Source: JBBDYG01 sp040901765 (GTDB lineage: Bacteria; Planctomycetota; Planctomycetia; Pirellulales; Lacipirellulaceae). Taken from it: a DNA stretch of 64,000 nt. The notes beneath the pieces were generated by a model. That model had not been told where the DNA came from, made no database searches, and worked only from the letters and a program-made list of their open reading frames with translations. Positions 1 through 7,853 of the stretch are shown one piece after another. Within the stretch, counting starts at the first letter, position 1; every line of letters begins with the position of its first letter. The stretch covers positions 12,754 through 76,753 of the forward strand of contig JBBDYG010000104.1 in assembly GCA_040901765.1 (NCBI GenBank), given 5' to 3'. Position numbers and translations under genes: made by a program.

Positions 1-135
1 ACATGCGGCGATCATGGCCGGCTTTGATTACAACTTTATGAGTTACGCCGCCGTTTACTGCATAGCAGCCTTGTGTTGGCGATTTATCGATTCCGAGAAA
101 CCCATTGTTGCTGTTCCACAGATCGCGACCAAAAC

Positions 136-1164
136 ATGACCAGACACATTGTTCGTCCCAACAAGCTCGATCTCGAATCTCCCGGCCGCCGCGACTATTG
201 GGTCGCCCTGGAGCACGACTCCCTGTGGGGCGACCATCTCATACCGCTCACCGTATTCGTCGGGCCGAAGGCTCGTGCGGGAAAGGGCCTGGTCGCGTTT
301 GGCGCCAATCACGGCAACGAATACGAAGGACCGATGGCTCTCAAGCGCTTGATGAACGAAATTCGCAGCGAGGATGTGCTCGGGAGAATCATTTTGATTC
401 CCGTATTGAACCCCGCTGCGTTCGGGGCTGGGACGCGTGATAGCACGCGCGACGACGGTGTGAATCTCAATCGCGCGTTCGTTGATGGAGCCGGCACCAC
501 CCCGGCGCTGGCGGGAATCACCCACCGGATTGCCGCGTTTGTGCGACAAACTATTTGGCCTCAGGTGCATGTGGTGCTCGATCTTCACTCCGGGGGCCTC
601 GTGGCGCGTTTCGGATTGTGCGCCAACTTCCATCCCGTGGACGACCCTCAGCAAGCGAAGGCCATCGAAGAGACGGCTCGTTGGTTCGGCACGCCATTCT
701 TGATGGTCTACCAAAATGCCACGCCTGGACTACTGCCGAGCGAAGCGGAACGGCTGGGCAAGATCACCGTTGGCACCGAGCTTGGGTGGGGAGCTGCGGC
801 GCTGGCGGAGGGGATTCGCTATGGCCGTCAGGGTGTGCTTGCCGCCGCGATCAACCACGGCCAGTTACAAGGCAAGATTGAGCCAATTGCCCACCATCAG
901 GCCGGAACGCAGCGAAAGCTCGAAATCGTCGACCGAGAATGTTACTCGTCTGCCCCGTTTGCCGGGCACTATGAACCACTTGTTGAGTGCGGCCAGGCGA
1001 TGAAGCAAGGAGAGGTGATCGGCTTGCTCCACGATTTTGACCACATCGACATGGAGCCTTGGCCGGTGACGGCCGGAGTCGACGGATTTCTGCTGATGCA
1101 AGCCTGGAACGCCGAGGTCCGCCGCGGCCAGCACATTGCCGCCGTCGGCCGCGAGATTGCTTAG
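136..1164 (+). CDS. Succinylglutamate desuccinylase/aspartoacylase family deacylase
   Basis: A 342-residue cytoplasmic zinc carboxypeptidase-fold enzyme (M14-like, aspartoacylase branch) expected to remove an acyl group from an N-acylated amino acid. Visible zinc and substrate motifs are HGNEYEG near residue 59 (His59, Glu62), NLNR near 110-113, and DLHSGG with His151. The order H-x2-E ... NR ... H matches the family, and the length is right for the N-acetyl-diaminobutyrate deacetylase (DoeB-like) subgroup. I chose ATG 136 because the 21 codons before it, back to a GTG at 73, are unlike the family. The exact substrate cannot be read from sequence. It lies just outside the tRNA-Asp island and is probably ancestral chromosome. 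Confidence 0.85.
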   Translation: MTRHIVRPNKLDLESPGRRDYWVALEHDSLWGDHLIPLTVFVGPKARAGKGLVAFGANHGNEYEGPMALKRLMNEIRSEDVLGRIILIPVLNPAAFGAGTRDSTRDDGVNLNRAFVDGAGTTPALAGITHRIAAFVRQTIWPQVHVVLDLHSGGLVARFGLCANFHPVDDPQQAKAIEETARWFGTPFLMVYQNATPGLLPSEAERLGKITVGTELGWGAAALAEGIRYGRQGVLAAAINHGQLQGKIEPIAHHQAGTQRKLEIVDRECYSSAPFAGHYEPLVECGQAMKQGEVIGLLHDFDHIDMEPWPVTAGVDGFLLMQAWNAEVRRGQHIAAVGREIA

Positions 1165-1363
1165 GGTGGCCGCCGCTGCAACGAAGTGCCCACGGCGCTG
1201 CTGTCCGTTGCCCGGGCTGCCGAAAAGTCGCAGGCAGCCCTCATGAACCAACCAGGTGGCGTCGGGTGTCTGGCCCGGCTTTTCGTTGGTGGCTACTGCG
1301 ATGCCAACCGACCCAACTCGGCGCAGACCAGCGCCAACCTCGGGCACTCACTTCGTACTGGAC

Positions 1364-1388
1364 TAACAATCCAGTACGCACAGTCAAT
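1364..1388. repeat. Hairpin resembling the tRNA-Asp anticodon arm
   Basis: Perfect 9-bp inverted repeat CGTACTGGA / TCCAGTACG with a 7-base loop, 40 bp outside the left attachment repeat. It shares GTACTGGACT and ATCCAGT with the anticodon arm of the tRNA-Asp gene at 10580-10653. It may be a relic or cryptic core site, or chance. There is no T-run, so it is a poor terminator candidate. Confidence 0.4.
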
Positions 1389-1428
1389 TCACTCGATCCC
1401 GTTTCATAGGAACGCTTTAAAAAAAATA

Positions 1429-1472
1429 AGCGACGCGGACGGGACTCGAACCCGCAACCACTGGATCGACAG
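1429..1472 (-). repeat. Left attachment repeat: 3' half of tRNA-Asp (distal att site)
   Basis: 44 bp identical to 10578-10621, where the same bases are the 3' half of an intact tRNA-Asp gene. On the minus strand the copy begins in the anticodon loop (C32) and runs through the T arm, acceptor stem and discriminator. It then diverges on both sides. This is the expected scar of a tyrosine-recombinase element integrated in the anticodon loop, so it marks the distal end of the island. Confidence 0.93.
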
Positions 1473-1601
1473 GCAGCTACTGAACAAGAGTATATTTAGC
1501 GTTTTCTCCGCTGTTTCATGGCATTTTACACCTTCCGGCAGAGATTGCAACCGTTTCACTCGATTGCAGTATTCATCGGGGATTTCGGGTATGGCGGGTG
1601 A

Positions 1602-1626
1602 GTTATCGGGTAGTTTACCCGAAAAC
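1602..1626. promoter_or_regulatory. Terminal palindrome of the island (left copy)
   Basis: GTTATCGGGTA, 3-base spacer, TACCCGAAAAC: 11-base arms with one mismatched pair. A half-site-like TTTCGGGTA lies just before it at 1583-1591. A near-identical palindrome lies at 10481-10504, just inside the other end of the element. Paired copies near both att sites suggest binding sites for an integrase accessory factor or element repressor. That role is inferred. Confidence 0.65.
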
Positions 1627-1730
1627 TCTGTACACCTATCCTCACGTCCGTACACTACCTTCCCCCGCTACTCGGCCTAGTGCCGCCCTCGACAACCAGG
1701 ACGCTACAGCCGCCACGACAGCCGCCTACA

Positions 1731-2069
1731 ATGGCTTCCATGCCGCTGCCACTACCCGAGCGTGGTTCTCTGGTGAGCTTCCCGAACGGGCACGGCGTCG
1801 TTACTCGCATCGTCGGCAAGCGTGCCGTGGTGAAGACCGACAGCGGCAGGGTGAGCATCCACCTGGGGCTGCTGACCAGCGAACCGACAGCCGCAGAGAT
1901 TCGCCAGCGGTGCGAAGTGATACAAGGTGCGTGGTCGGCAGAAGAGCGTGAGCGCCGGGCGGTCCATTATGCGGGCGATGGGAACCGGGCCGCCGCGGGG
2001 AACTACAAGCGGGAAGCTTACACGGTGCCGGTGGTCCGCATGGTGGATGTAGAAGCGCTGGCGGGGTGA
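1731..2069 (+). CDS. Small hypothetical protein of the tRNA-Asp island
   Basis: 112 residues from ATG 1731; the frame stays open upstream, but those residues are low-complexity and unlike protein. Not recognised. The N-terminal half (GSLVSFPNGHGVVTRIVGKR) looks like a small beta-rich fold of the KOW/SH3 type, with basic residues throughout. It is the only gene of the island pointing away from the integrase and the last gene before the distal att repeat, the usual cargo position. A strong terminator follows at 2081-2109. Confidence 0.6.
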   Translation: MASMPLPLPERGSLVSFPNGHGVVTRIVGKRAVVKTDSGRVSIHLGLLTSEPTAAEIRQRCEVIQGAWSAEERERRAVHYAGDGNRAAAGNYKREAYTVPVVRMVDVEALAG

Positions 2070-2080
2070 GCGGCTTCACA

Positions 2081-2109
2081 AAGAGACTGGTAATCGTTAC
2101 CAGTCTTTT
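2081..2109 (+). terminator. Rho-independent terminator after the 112-aa gene
   Basis: 13-bp stem AAGAGACTGGTAA / TTACCAGTCTTTT (one G-U pair) with a TCG loop, ending in TTTT, 12 bp after the stop at 2069. The complementary A-rich foot would also let it work on the minus strand. Confidence 0.8.
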
Positions 2110-2150
2110 GCGCGGTGTTGTTGACTTGTGGACATCGTGTCCAGAAGTAA

Positions 2151-2498
2151 AAGGTGGAAACAGTTACCACCTTAAAGACGATTGCGTGCCACCTCCGTTT
2201 GCAGGTCGCCTCCACCTCTGACGACTGCCGTACGAACGCCCGCGAGATTGCGTGCCACCTCCGTTTGCAGGTCACCTCCACCATCAAAGTGCCAGAGTGA
2301 CACTTTGATTTCTACGGGTCCCCGTGGTTCGCCACTCCCTCACCCGCTGCAATCGTACGACAATTACGCGGCGGACGGGGCGTGGCTCGTGTCGTCGTGG
2401 TTCGCCGCTCCTTTACCCGCTGCAATAAAACACTTGTGGCAAGAATGCCATAAGTGATTCGGGTCGCCGTGGTTCGCCAGTTCGTCGTGCGCTGCAAT
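2151..2498. repeat. Five-unit direct-repeat array with palindromic spacers
   Basis: Non-coding stretch with two related direct-repeat subfamilies. The first has 37-bp copies at 2180-2216 and 2246-2282, with one mismatch. The second has 32-bp degenerate copies at 2322-2353, 2395-2426 and 2467-2498. Unit starts are 66, 76, 73 and 72 bp apart. Spacers hold dyads: 2151-2173 (AAGGTGG...CCACCTT), CGTACG at 2229-2234, 2283-2309 (ATCAAAGTG...CACTTTGAT), ACGACA...TGTCGT at 2357-2395, and 2431-2456 (CACTTGTGGC...GCCATAAGTG). Lack of strict repeat identity and the palindromic spacers argue against CRISPR. In an element with a RepA/DnaB-like protein, an iteron-type origin or structured RNA array are the best guesses. 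The rest of the gap to 2708 shows nothing I recognise. Confidence 0.7.
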
Positions 2499-2700
2499 TC
2501 CCGTCTCCGCAACTCCAATAGCCGCAACGGTCCCGGACGCACTTTGCGAGCGGTGCCGGTGCCAATGAGGCGAAACTGCCCTTGTGGGGCCGGTGCTCGC
2601 AATTTCGACCGCACAGGATTGCGCGTAACGAGCGCCGACCGGTCAACTCGACTCAGAACACGTCCGAAAAAGCGGTTCGCCAGAATCGCTTGGTGGTAAA

Positions 2701-2737
2701 ACCCGGCCGGCGGCATCGGGACCGAACCGATGCCGCC
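2701..2737 (-). terminator. Terminator of the island's long minus-strand operon
   Basis: Perfect 11-bp inverted repeat GGCGGCATCGG (2709-2719) / CCGATGCCGCC (2727-2737) with a 7-base loop. On the minus strand it is followed by GGCCGGGTTTTA. It starts 35 bp after the stop of the last minus-strand gene (2772). Confidence 0.8.
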
Positions 2738-2771
2738 AGCGCCGTTGGAGACAGCGCTTGCCGGGGTGGAG

Positions 2772-3107
2772 TTATTTGTCTCGCCCGAGCTTGATGCCCG
2801 AGTTGTTACCGGCGAATTTGATTCTCGACGCAAAGCCCCTGCGCTCTTTCGGCGTCTCGGCTTGCGCCGCCAGCGTCGATGCTTCGTCCACAATCCGAAT
2901 CCTGCTGGCAAAACCTTTCCGTGCTGTCGCCGCTTCCGGCTCGGTCGCATGTCGTTCGTCGTAATCGTCTTTGGCTCTTTGCGCCTGAGGTTTCAATTTC
3001 GGCTCGGCTGCGAGTGAAACTGTCGGCGTGTAGTCGCCGCGAATGTAGGCGTCGATGGCGAGATTGAACGCCGTGTTGATGGGTGGGTTGTCGAGTGTGC
3101 AAAACAT
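2772..3107 (-). CDS. Hypothetical island protein, 111 aa
   Basis: Last gene of the minus-strand cluster. The start at 3107 is preceded by AAAGGAA. Not recognised. The protein has a short ordered N terminus (CTLDNPPINTAFNLAIDAY) and then a charged Lys/Arg/Glu/Ala-rich tail. The tail carries two copies of a RKGFASRI/RRGFASRI motif, about 26 residues apart, suggesting an internal duplication or a nucleic-acid-binding repeat. A strong terminator follows. Function unknown. Confidence 0.65.
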   Translation of the reverse strand: MFCTLDNPPINTAFNLAIDAYIRGDYTPTVSLAAEPKLKPQAQRAKDDYDERHATEPEAATARKGFASRIRIVDEASTLAAQAETPKERRGFASRIKFAGNNSGIKLGRDK

Positions 3108-3195
3108 AATTGATTTCCTTTTCTAAAAGCCCGCCCGCCCGACGCTGGAAATTCCGCGAAGAAAAAAACAACGCCGGGCGGAACGGGTTTGAGAG

Positions 3196-3450
3196 TTATC
3201 GACCTTCCAAGAATCGAGTGATGAAATGAGTCGTTGGCAGCAGCCGCAGCAGTCGGTGCGCTTCCGGCCGGTCGGCAATGGGGATGGTATCGAGCGGCAT
3301 CGGCACGTCGGCCGGGGTGAGCATGTTGCAAATTTCATCCACCGCTGCGGATTGCGTCGCCGTCAATTCGGCGAAAGCTAAATCGAGTTGTTGCAAAACA
3401 CGCCGGCGGTGAAGCATCGGCAACGTGTCTTCTAGCGGTCCCTTGAACAT
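3196..3450 (-). CDS. Hypothetical island protein, 84 aa
   Basis: Starts MFKGPLEDTLPM; the longer reading back to 3537 would overlap the upstream gene and looks non-coding. Not recognised. The protein is mostly helical, with heptad-like hydrophobic spacing (RRRVLQQLDLAFAELTATQSAAVDEI) and a Pro-rich middle. Size, overall pattern and the LLPTTHFITRFLEGR ending are reminiscent of the 95-aa neighbour at 3485-3772 (QLPMTREVVEWLAA near its end), so the two may be paralogues. No membrane segment is visible. Confidence 0.6.
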   Translation of the reverse strand: MFKGPLEDTLPMLHRRRVLQQLDLAFAELTATQSAAVDEICNMLTPADVPMPLDTIPIADRPEAHRLLRLLPTTHFITRFLEGR

Positions 3451-3484
3451 AATGTTTTCTCGTTTTGGAAATTGGTGAACGAAT

Positions 3485-3772
3485 CTAAACGCGGTGAACG
3501 ACTGGACCATCGACCGTTGCCGCCAGCCACTCGACAACCTCGCGTGTCATCGGCAACTGTGCGACCAGTCCGCGGACTTGGTTGATTGTATGCTCGTTCA
3601 CCTCGCGAAGTGGATAGCTGTTGCGCGTCCCGACTGGCAGCGAGTTGGCAATCGCCACGATCGTGGCGACGTGCCGATCGAGCAACGGCGCGCGACCCAG
3701 GCCGAGTTGCGTTTTGATTCTCTTGACCAGTAGCTCGCGCAGTGCGGAAGGGGCGTAGGTTTTCGGTGGCAT
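3485..3772 (-). CDS. Hypothetical island protein, 95 aa
   Basis: Start at 3772 (MPPKTYAPSALRELLVKR) chosen because GGAG sits about 8 bases before it; an upstream start at 3814 lacks this. Not recognised. Basic, helical N-terminal half, then a stretch resembling the 84-aa protein downstream: helix, Pro kink, then a VVEWL-type hydrophobic end. Possibly a small DNA-binding or helper protein duplicated within the element. Confidence 0.6.
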   Translation of the reverse strand: MPPKTYAPSALRELLVKRIKTQLGLGRAPLLDRHVATIVAIANSLPVGTRNSYPLREVNEHTINQVRGLVAQLPMTREVVEWLAATVDGPVVHRV

Positions 3773-3817
3773 GTGGGGACTCCGTTTTTCATTACAGTAA
3801 AAAGTTTTTCGCATGGC

Positions 3818-4453
3818 TTACGCTCCAATCATCCGCACGACCGCGGGGTGAACGTCGGAAGCCGGTGCCGGCCAGGCGACGATGCAGTTGGAAGCCGTGG
3901 GCGCGATGCCGCGCTGGCTTTCCAAAACTCTTAGGTCCACCTTGCGTTGTTCCAATTCCGACTTGGCGGACATAACCGGCAACTCTTGCTCGGCTCGTTT
4001 CCGCAGTTGGTGCTCGCCTGCTTTCGGGTTGGCGTCGCCGGCTGGCATCGAAGCCGCCGTGATTCCCAGCGATGCAAAATCCTCGAGCTGCTCCCCGAGG
4101 ACGCGCTGACATTCCACTTCGGCGTCCGCAACGGCGGTGACGTAAGCCGGTTTGATGGCTTCGATAACTTCCATCCGGTTCCACCGCAAAACCTGCAATT
4201 CGGTCTCCAGGTCGCGACGGGTCTCATCCAGCGTGGCGAGCGCCGCCAACGTCTCCCGAGGCGTGGCATCCATCGCATTGGCAAGCAATTCGCTCCGCTG
4301 GGAGAACAGCGTTAGCACCTTCTCCTGCCAATCGTCGGCATCGGCGTTGTGAGTCTCTACGCGGCTCGCTGCGGGGTCGGGAAGCGTGAACGGCACTTCG
4401 ACACGGATCCCGGGGTGCGTCGCCTTAGCAGGCGTCTGCATCGTGGATGTCAT
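3818..4453 (-). CDS. Hypothetical coiled-coil island protein, 211 aa
   Basis: Start at 4453 has AGGAG 7 bases upstream. Not recognised. Residues about 40-110 are long amphipathic helices (SQRSELLANAMDATPRETL, then ETRRDLETELQVLRWNRMEV), followed by another charged helical segment, so a coiled coil is likely. The C terminus is hydrophobic and Pro-rich. It starts 11 bp after the stop of the 252-aa gene, so the two are probably co-transcribed. Confidence 0.65.
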   Translation of the reverse strand: MTSTMQTPAKATHPGIRVEVPFTLPDPAASRVETHNADADDWQEKVLTLFSQRSELLANAMDATPRETLAALATLDETRRDLETELQVLRWNRMEVIEAIKPAYVTAVADAEVECQRVLGEQLEDFASLGITAASMPAGDANPKAGEHQLRKRAEQELPVMSAKSELEQRKVDLRVLESQRGIAPTASNCIVAWPAPASDVHPAVVRMIGA

Positions 4454-4464
4454 TGGTCTTGCTC

Positions 4465-5223
4465 CTAATGGGTTTTGGGGGTTGAATCTGAATCGGTGAA
4501 CAACGGTTCAATGTCTGTAAGGTCGTGGTGCTCGCGACCACTGGCGAGCGACTCAACAACCAGCGGGATTTCACCAATCTCCTGATACTTTTCGTTGTCC
4601 GCCAAAATGCGACGACGGCACAACGGGAACTCGGTATCGTAAATGTCCGCCAGCCGCGCATCGAATTTTTCGCCGCCGAACACGCTGGCGACGATGCTGG
4701 GAATGTCCACCGGACCGTCGCCGGCGAATCCATAGAACGCGCGACCGCTGAACGTGGTCCGGCCGATCAGCACGCCGTCGGCAATCAGCGGAACGAACAG
4801 CCGTTGAACCAACGCTATGGCGACGCCCCAGTCTGCGCCAGCGATAAACACCTCGGGAACCAGATTGCAACCGTCGCCGCTCGGCATGTAGTCGCCAGCC
4901 GCAAGGTGGTCGGAGAGGCGGAAGATCGCCCGCTCTAATTCGACCGGGGAGAACGGCATTACCCAGCCGCGAACCGCTGCCTTCCCTTCCCGGGTGAGGG
5001 TGTCGCCGCGCAGAAAGCCGGACGCCATCGCCTCATCCCGAGATCGCTGATCGGCCTTGCGGTGCCGAGCGTCGCCGCTCTCGCCCCAGGCACGCACACC
5101 GCCCGTACGGCGAGCTTCGCAGATTGCAGCACCGCTGGACCACTCGTGGCCGCGAAGAGGCTTCCACGCGGCTTCTAGGGCCGCTAGGCGGCGTATCAGC
5201 ATCGCTTGGGTGCTCGAATTCAT
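4465..5223 (-). CDS. Hypothetical island protein, 252 aa
   Basis: Start at 5223 with AAAGAGA upstream. Not recognised. The N-terminal 90 residues are Arg/Ala-rich and helical. The middle (residues about 95-200) looks globular, with hydrophobic strands and helices (ADWGVAIALVQRLFVPLIAD; GRAFYGFAGDGPVDIPSIVA). The C terminus is acidic. No catalytic motif was identified. It is the largest of the orphan proteins in the element's distal operon. Confidence 0.65.
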   Translation of the reverse strand: MNSSTQAMLIRRLAALEAAWKPLRGHEWSSGAAICEARRTGGVRAWGESGDARHRKADQRSRDEAMASGFLRGDTLTREGKAAVRGWVMPFSPVELERAIFRLSDHLAAGDYMPSGDGCNLVPEVFIAGADWGVAIALVQRLFVPLIADGVLIGRTTFSGRAFYGFAGDGPVDIPSIVASVFGGEKFDARLADIYDTEFPLCRRRILADNEKYQEIGEIPLVVESLASGREHHDLTDIEPLFTDSDSTPKTH

Positions 5224-5493
5224 GTCACAATCTCTTTTTATCGCCGTTTGTGGCTCTTCTGCTTGGTAGGCACGTGGGGCAGGGCGATATAGTACCTACT
5301 GATTTCTCGTGGCATATCTGGACGGGTGTATGATTGTGAACTTATGGACGCAAGGAACGGGTGACTGGTTATGAAGCTCTGACCACTTGGCTGAATCTGC
5401 TGTTTTCGCGGAGAGTCTTGCGGTTCGATGCATGTACTGGCGTTGGGTTATGTTCGTGCTGACATTGTGGAAGGAGGAACGTGAATGAACGGC
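5224..5493. other. Gap inside the island operon
   Basis: 270 bp between two minus-strand genes. It holds only a 45-codon minus-strand reading frame without a ribosome-binding site. I see no RNA gene. It could carry a promoter for the 252-aa gene. Confidence 0.4.
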
Positions 5494-5757
5494 TTACCAG
5501 TAGCTCGGGTCGGGGTCGGTTCGGCACTCGGCTATCTCTTGGCTGAAGTCGATTGGCACCTCATCCGGCAGCGTGGCCAGCAGGGAGTAGCTACCGCCCT
5601 TCGGATTCTTAACCAGCATGATCGGCGTTCCCATCGGGTAGTGCCGGGTGCCGCCCTTGTGGTCGATCGTGGTCAGCGCCCTCGATAACTCGCCACGGAG
5701 GCACTTGCTGCCGTCGGCGCGGGTCGATGGTTCCAGGACTAGGAGGGTGCGAAGCAT
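5494..5757 (-). CDS. Hypothetical island protein, 87 aa
   Basis: Start MLRTLLVLEPS at 5757, four bases after the stop of the upstream gene, which suggests translational coupling. Not recognised. The composition is that of a compact beta-rich domain: LLVLEPSTRADGSKCLRG, HYPMGTPIMLVK, then GGSYSLLATLPDE. An antisense reading frame on the plus strand begins after a good AAGGAGG at 5472-5478, but its product is low-complexity and I treat it as a shadow. Confidence 0.6.
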   Translation of the reverse strand: MLRTLLVLEPSTRADGSKCLRGELSRALTTIDHKGGTRHYPMGTPIMLVKNPKGGSYSLLATLPDEVPIDFSQEIAECRTDPDPSYW

Positions 5758-5761
5758 GGGT

Positions 5762-6136
5762 TCACCAAGGATTCCAGCATCCACAGTCGCCACAGTCAGG
5801 CAGCGAATCGTAAATCGTATCGGTCACAACCCGGTACGCTTCAGGCGTGGAAAGAATCGGATGCTGCGTTCGCCGCTCGTAACCGACCAGTTGCATCATC
5901 CGCATTTTCAACCCATACCCTTCGTAATCGCCGTAGCCGTACCAGACGGCGTTCGGGCAGAACTTAACGCCGGCGGTGCCGTGGTGGGCTTGGGCTTCCG
6001 CCAGAAGCGGCGCTAGCTCCGGCTCCAAGGCGACTAGCTCCGCCCAGGTCAGTTTGTGGTCCAGCGGCGGCAAGGCAGGCAGCCGCGGGAACTCGGCGGT
6101 CAACTCCGCCATCGTGTAGCTTCGGAACCGGGTCAT
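5762..6136 (-). CDS. Hypothetical island protein, 124 aa
   Basis: Start MTRFRSYTMAELT at 6136, with GGAG about 10 bases upstream. Not recognised. Notable is an aromatic/Gly segment near residues 75-95 (VWYGYGDYEGYGLK) and a Cys-rich C-terminal tail (DSLPDCGDCGCWNPW) that could bind a metal. First gene after the 6196-6306 regulatory region and therefore probably the leader of the distal operon. Confidence 0.6.
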   Translation of the reverse strand: MTRFRSYTMAELTAEFPRLPALPPLDHKLTWAELVALEPELAPLLAEAQAHHGTAGVKFCPNAVWYGYGDYEGYGLKMRMMQLVGYERRTQHPILSTPEAYRVVTDTIYDSLPDCGDCGCWNPW

Positions 6137-6195
6137 CGTCGATGGTCTCCAAGGGGCAAAAACTACAGTGAGCAAAACAAACACTTATGGACGGG

Positions 6196-6306
6196 GGGGC
6201 AAAGCAAACAACACACAGCCCCTACTACGTAGGGGGGCTGTTGTGTTTGCTTTGCCCTTTGCCCAAAACGAGCGCTTTAGGTAGCAAAACGAGCGCGCTT
6301 GTTTTG
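6196..6306 (-). promoter_or_regulatory. Hairpin and palindrome cluster upstream of the distal operon
   Basis: Between two minus-strand genes. A long imperfect inverted repeat runs from GGGCAAAGCAAACA (6196) to TGTTTGCTTTGCCC ending at 6256, with about 25-base arms. A 24-bp near-perfect palindrome GCAAAACGAGCG/CGCTTGTTTTGC follows at 6283-6306. CAAAACGAGCGC occurs twice (from 6264 and 6284). No T-run follows on the minus strand, so an operator or attenuator is more likely than a terminator. Confidence 0.55.
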
Positions 6307-6335
6307 CCCGTTGGTTTTGCTTTTTGGGAACGCTT

Positions 6336-7853
6336 TCAAGGGAGCGAAAATCCATCGCAACTCCGGTTTGTCGGGGGCACTTGGTAGCGAACGGAAACGA
6401 TTTCTCCGCTGTCTAAAAGCGCGGCTAAGTCGGCTCCGAACCTCCGCGAATTGCCAGTTCGGTTGTGTAAGTCGGTCTTGCTAGTGCGGCGGTCAGGGAA
6501 CTTGCGGAGAATGTCGATGATCTGCCTTTGTCGCTCCGTCGCTTCCACCTCCTCCGTCTCCGCTTTAGTTCGCTGTTTTGTTTCGCGCTCCTGCCGCTCC
6601 CCTTCGCTGGCGGCAGCCACTTCAACGCCCCACACACGCCCCCCTACGTCGCTCTGGCGTCCCTCTACAACATCCAGCCACTTCCGGGCGCCAAACCCCG
6701 CCGAACCGCCGGCAACGAGCCACAACCAATGCTCGCCTGTCTCTTCATCCCATTCACGGCGACGGTTCAAGATCAACCAGAATCGCGCCCACTCGGCAAA
6801 CCCGCTGCCGGTGATTTCTTCCAACGTGGGGCAGCCGTAGGGAACGGATGTCACTTTCCGATTGTGATGCACCATAACAATGCTGCATCCGGTCTCCCGG
6901 ACGATTTCGCCAACCGGCCCCAACGCGCTCGCCACGGCGGCAAGGTTGTTCTGATCGAGTCCCGCCAGCGCTAGGTAAGTGGGGTCGATCATCAGGCACC
7001 GTAGCTCATTGGCATCGATGAACCGCTTGATTTCGTCCAGCCACTCGATGGATTGCAGCCGTGGGCAGCGTGTTGAAATGTAGCAGTTGTTCAGTTCGCA
7101 AAGGTCGATGCCCTTACTGCGGCAGATCCGTTTAATGGTCTCGGCAATCGTGGCCGCGCCACTCTCGGCGCTAATGATGCCGCAGTTGATCGGTTCGGGA
7201 ATCGGCCAATGCGCCAGGAACGCCGAACCGGTGGCCATAGATATACAAGCGTCAATCGCAATGGTTGTTTTGAGGCTCTTGCTTTTCGCGCTGATAACGC
7301 CCGGTTGCCCCGCCACGATGCAACCCGGAATCAGATATTCGATTCGATGGTCCGCCGCAGCGAATTGACTCATGGGCATCGCATCGTGCAGCAGCGACTC
7401 GCCTGTTTCGTTGCGCCGAAAATCATCGAACGTGCTGCCGATTTCATGGATGATTTCGCGCGACGATTTGCCATTGAGCGAGTCGTGCGACAGCAAGCCG
7501 GCCAAGTCATGCAACCGCCGCTTGCGACTCCACTCGGCAACCAGGCCGGCGAAGTAGGCCGCGTGCGCGCTCGTTACTACTTTCGATTCTAACTCTGCGA
7601 AAAACTCCGCCACGTCCACCTTGCTTGCAAACGGCCTTTTGCCGGCCAACTCGCCCGCCAATGCGAGCGGGTCAAGCGGCAAGCCGCGCCGGTGGAAGTC
7701 GGTGGCCACGGAAAAAAATGCGGCACAATGCAGGTCGGTAAAGTCGCTGGCTTGTAAATGCCGCGCCGCCATGATCGTGGGCGGAGACAGCAGCACACTT
7801 CCGCAGAATCCGATTTCGGCGTCCGGTGCCGATGGGCTGGCGTCCGTGGTCAT
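6336..7853 (-). CDS. DnaB N-terminal domain / RepA-like AAA ATPase of the island
   Basis: 505 residues from ATG 7853, which overlaps the stop of the 76-aa gene (ATGA). Residues about 8-115 match the DnaB helicase N-terminal domain (DAEIGFCGSVLLS ... ASDFTDLHCAAFFSVA). Residues about 165-390 form a RecA-like AAA_25/RepA ATPase. It has a degenerate Walker A (SAKSKSLKTT), Walker B (LRCLMIDPTYLAL) and the VMVHHNRK segment. A charged linker and a winged-helix-like C terminus (RQIIDILRKFPDRRTSKTDL) follow. It probably loads or acts at the element's replication origin. The Walker A lacks the usual final Gly-Lys order, as in several RepA-like relatives. Another RepA-like ATPase lies at 34741-35874. 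Confidence 0.8.
   Translation of the reverse strand: MTTDASPSAPDAEIGFCGSVLLSPPTIMAARHLQASDFTDLHCAAFFSVATDFHRRGLPLDPLALAGELAGKRPFASKVDVAEFFAELESKVVTSAHAAYFAGLVAEWSRKRRLHDLAGLLSHDSLNGKSSREIIHEIGSTFDDFRRNETGESLLHDAMPMSQFAAADHRIEYLIPGCIVAGQPGVISAKSKSLKTTIAIDACISMATGSAFLAHWPIPEPINCGIISAESGAATIAETIKRICRSKGIDLCELNNCYISTRCPRLQSIEWLDEIKRFIDANELRCLMIDPTYLALAGLDQNNLAAVASALGPVGEIVRETGCSIVMVHHNRKVTSVPYGCPTLEEITGSGFAEWARFWLILNRRREWDEETGEHWLWLVAGGSAGFGARKWLDVVEGRQSDVGGRVWGVEVAAASEGERQERETKQRTKAETEEVEATERQRQIIDILRKFPDRRTSKTDLHNRTGNSRRFGADLAALLDSGEIVSVRYQVPPTNRSCDGFSLP

Noticed and set aside
2180..2498. Possible CRISPR array
   Set aside because: Repeats belong to two degenerate subfamilies, spacers are palindromic, spacing is 66-76 bp, and no cas gene is in the window.
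2312..2950. 212-aa minus-strand reading frame over the repeat array
   Set aside because: Arg/Thr-rich low complexity; repeat units at 72-73 bp spacing shift frame relative to it; overlaps the 111-aa gene and the terminator.
5485..5688. Plus-strand frame with a strong AAGGAGG site inside the island
   Set aside because: Antisense to the 87-aa gene, product is low-complexity, and every other gene of the block is on the minus strand.
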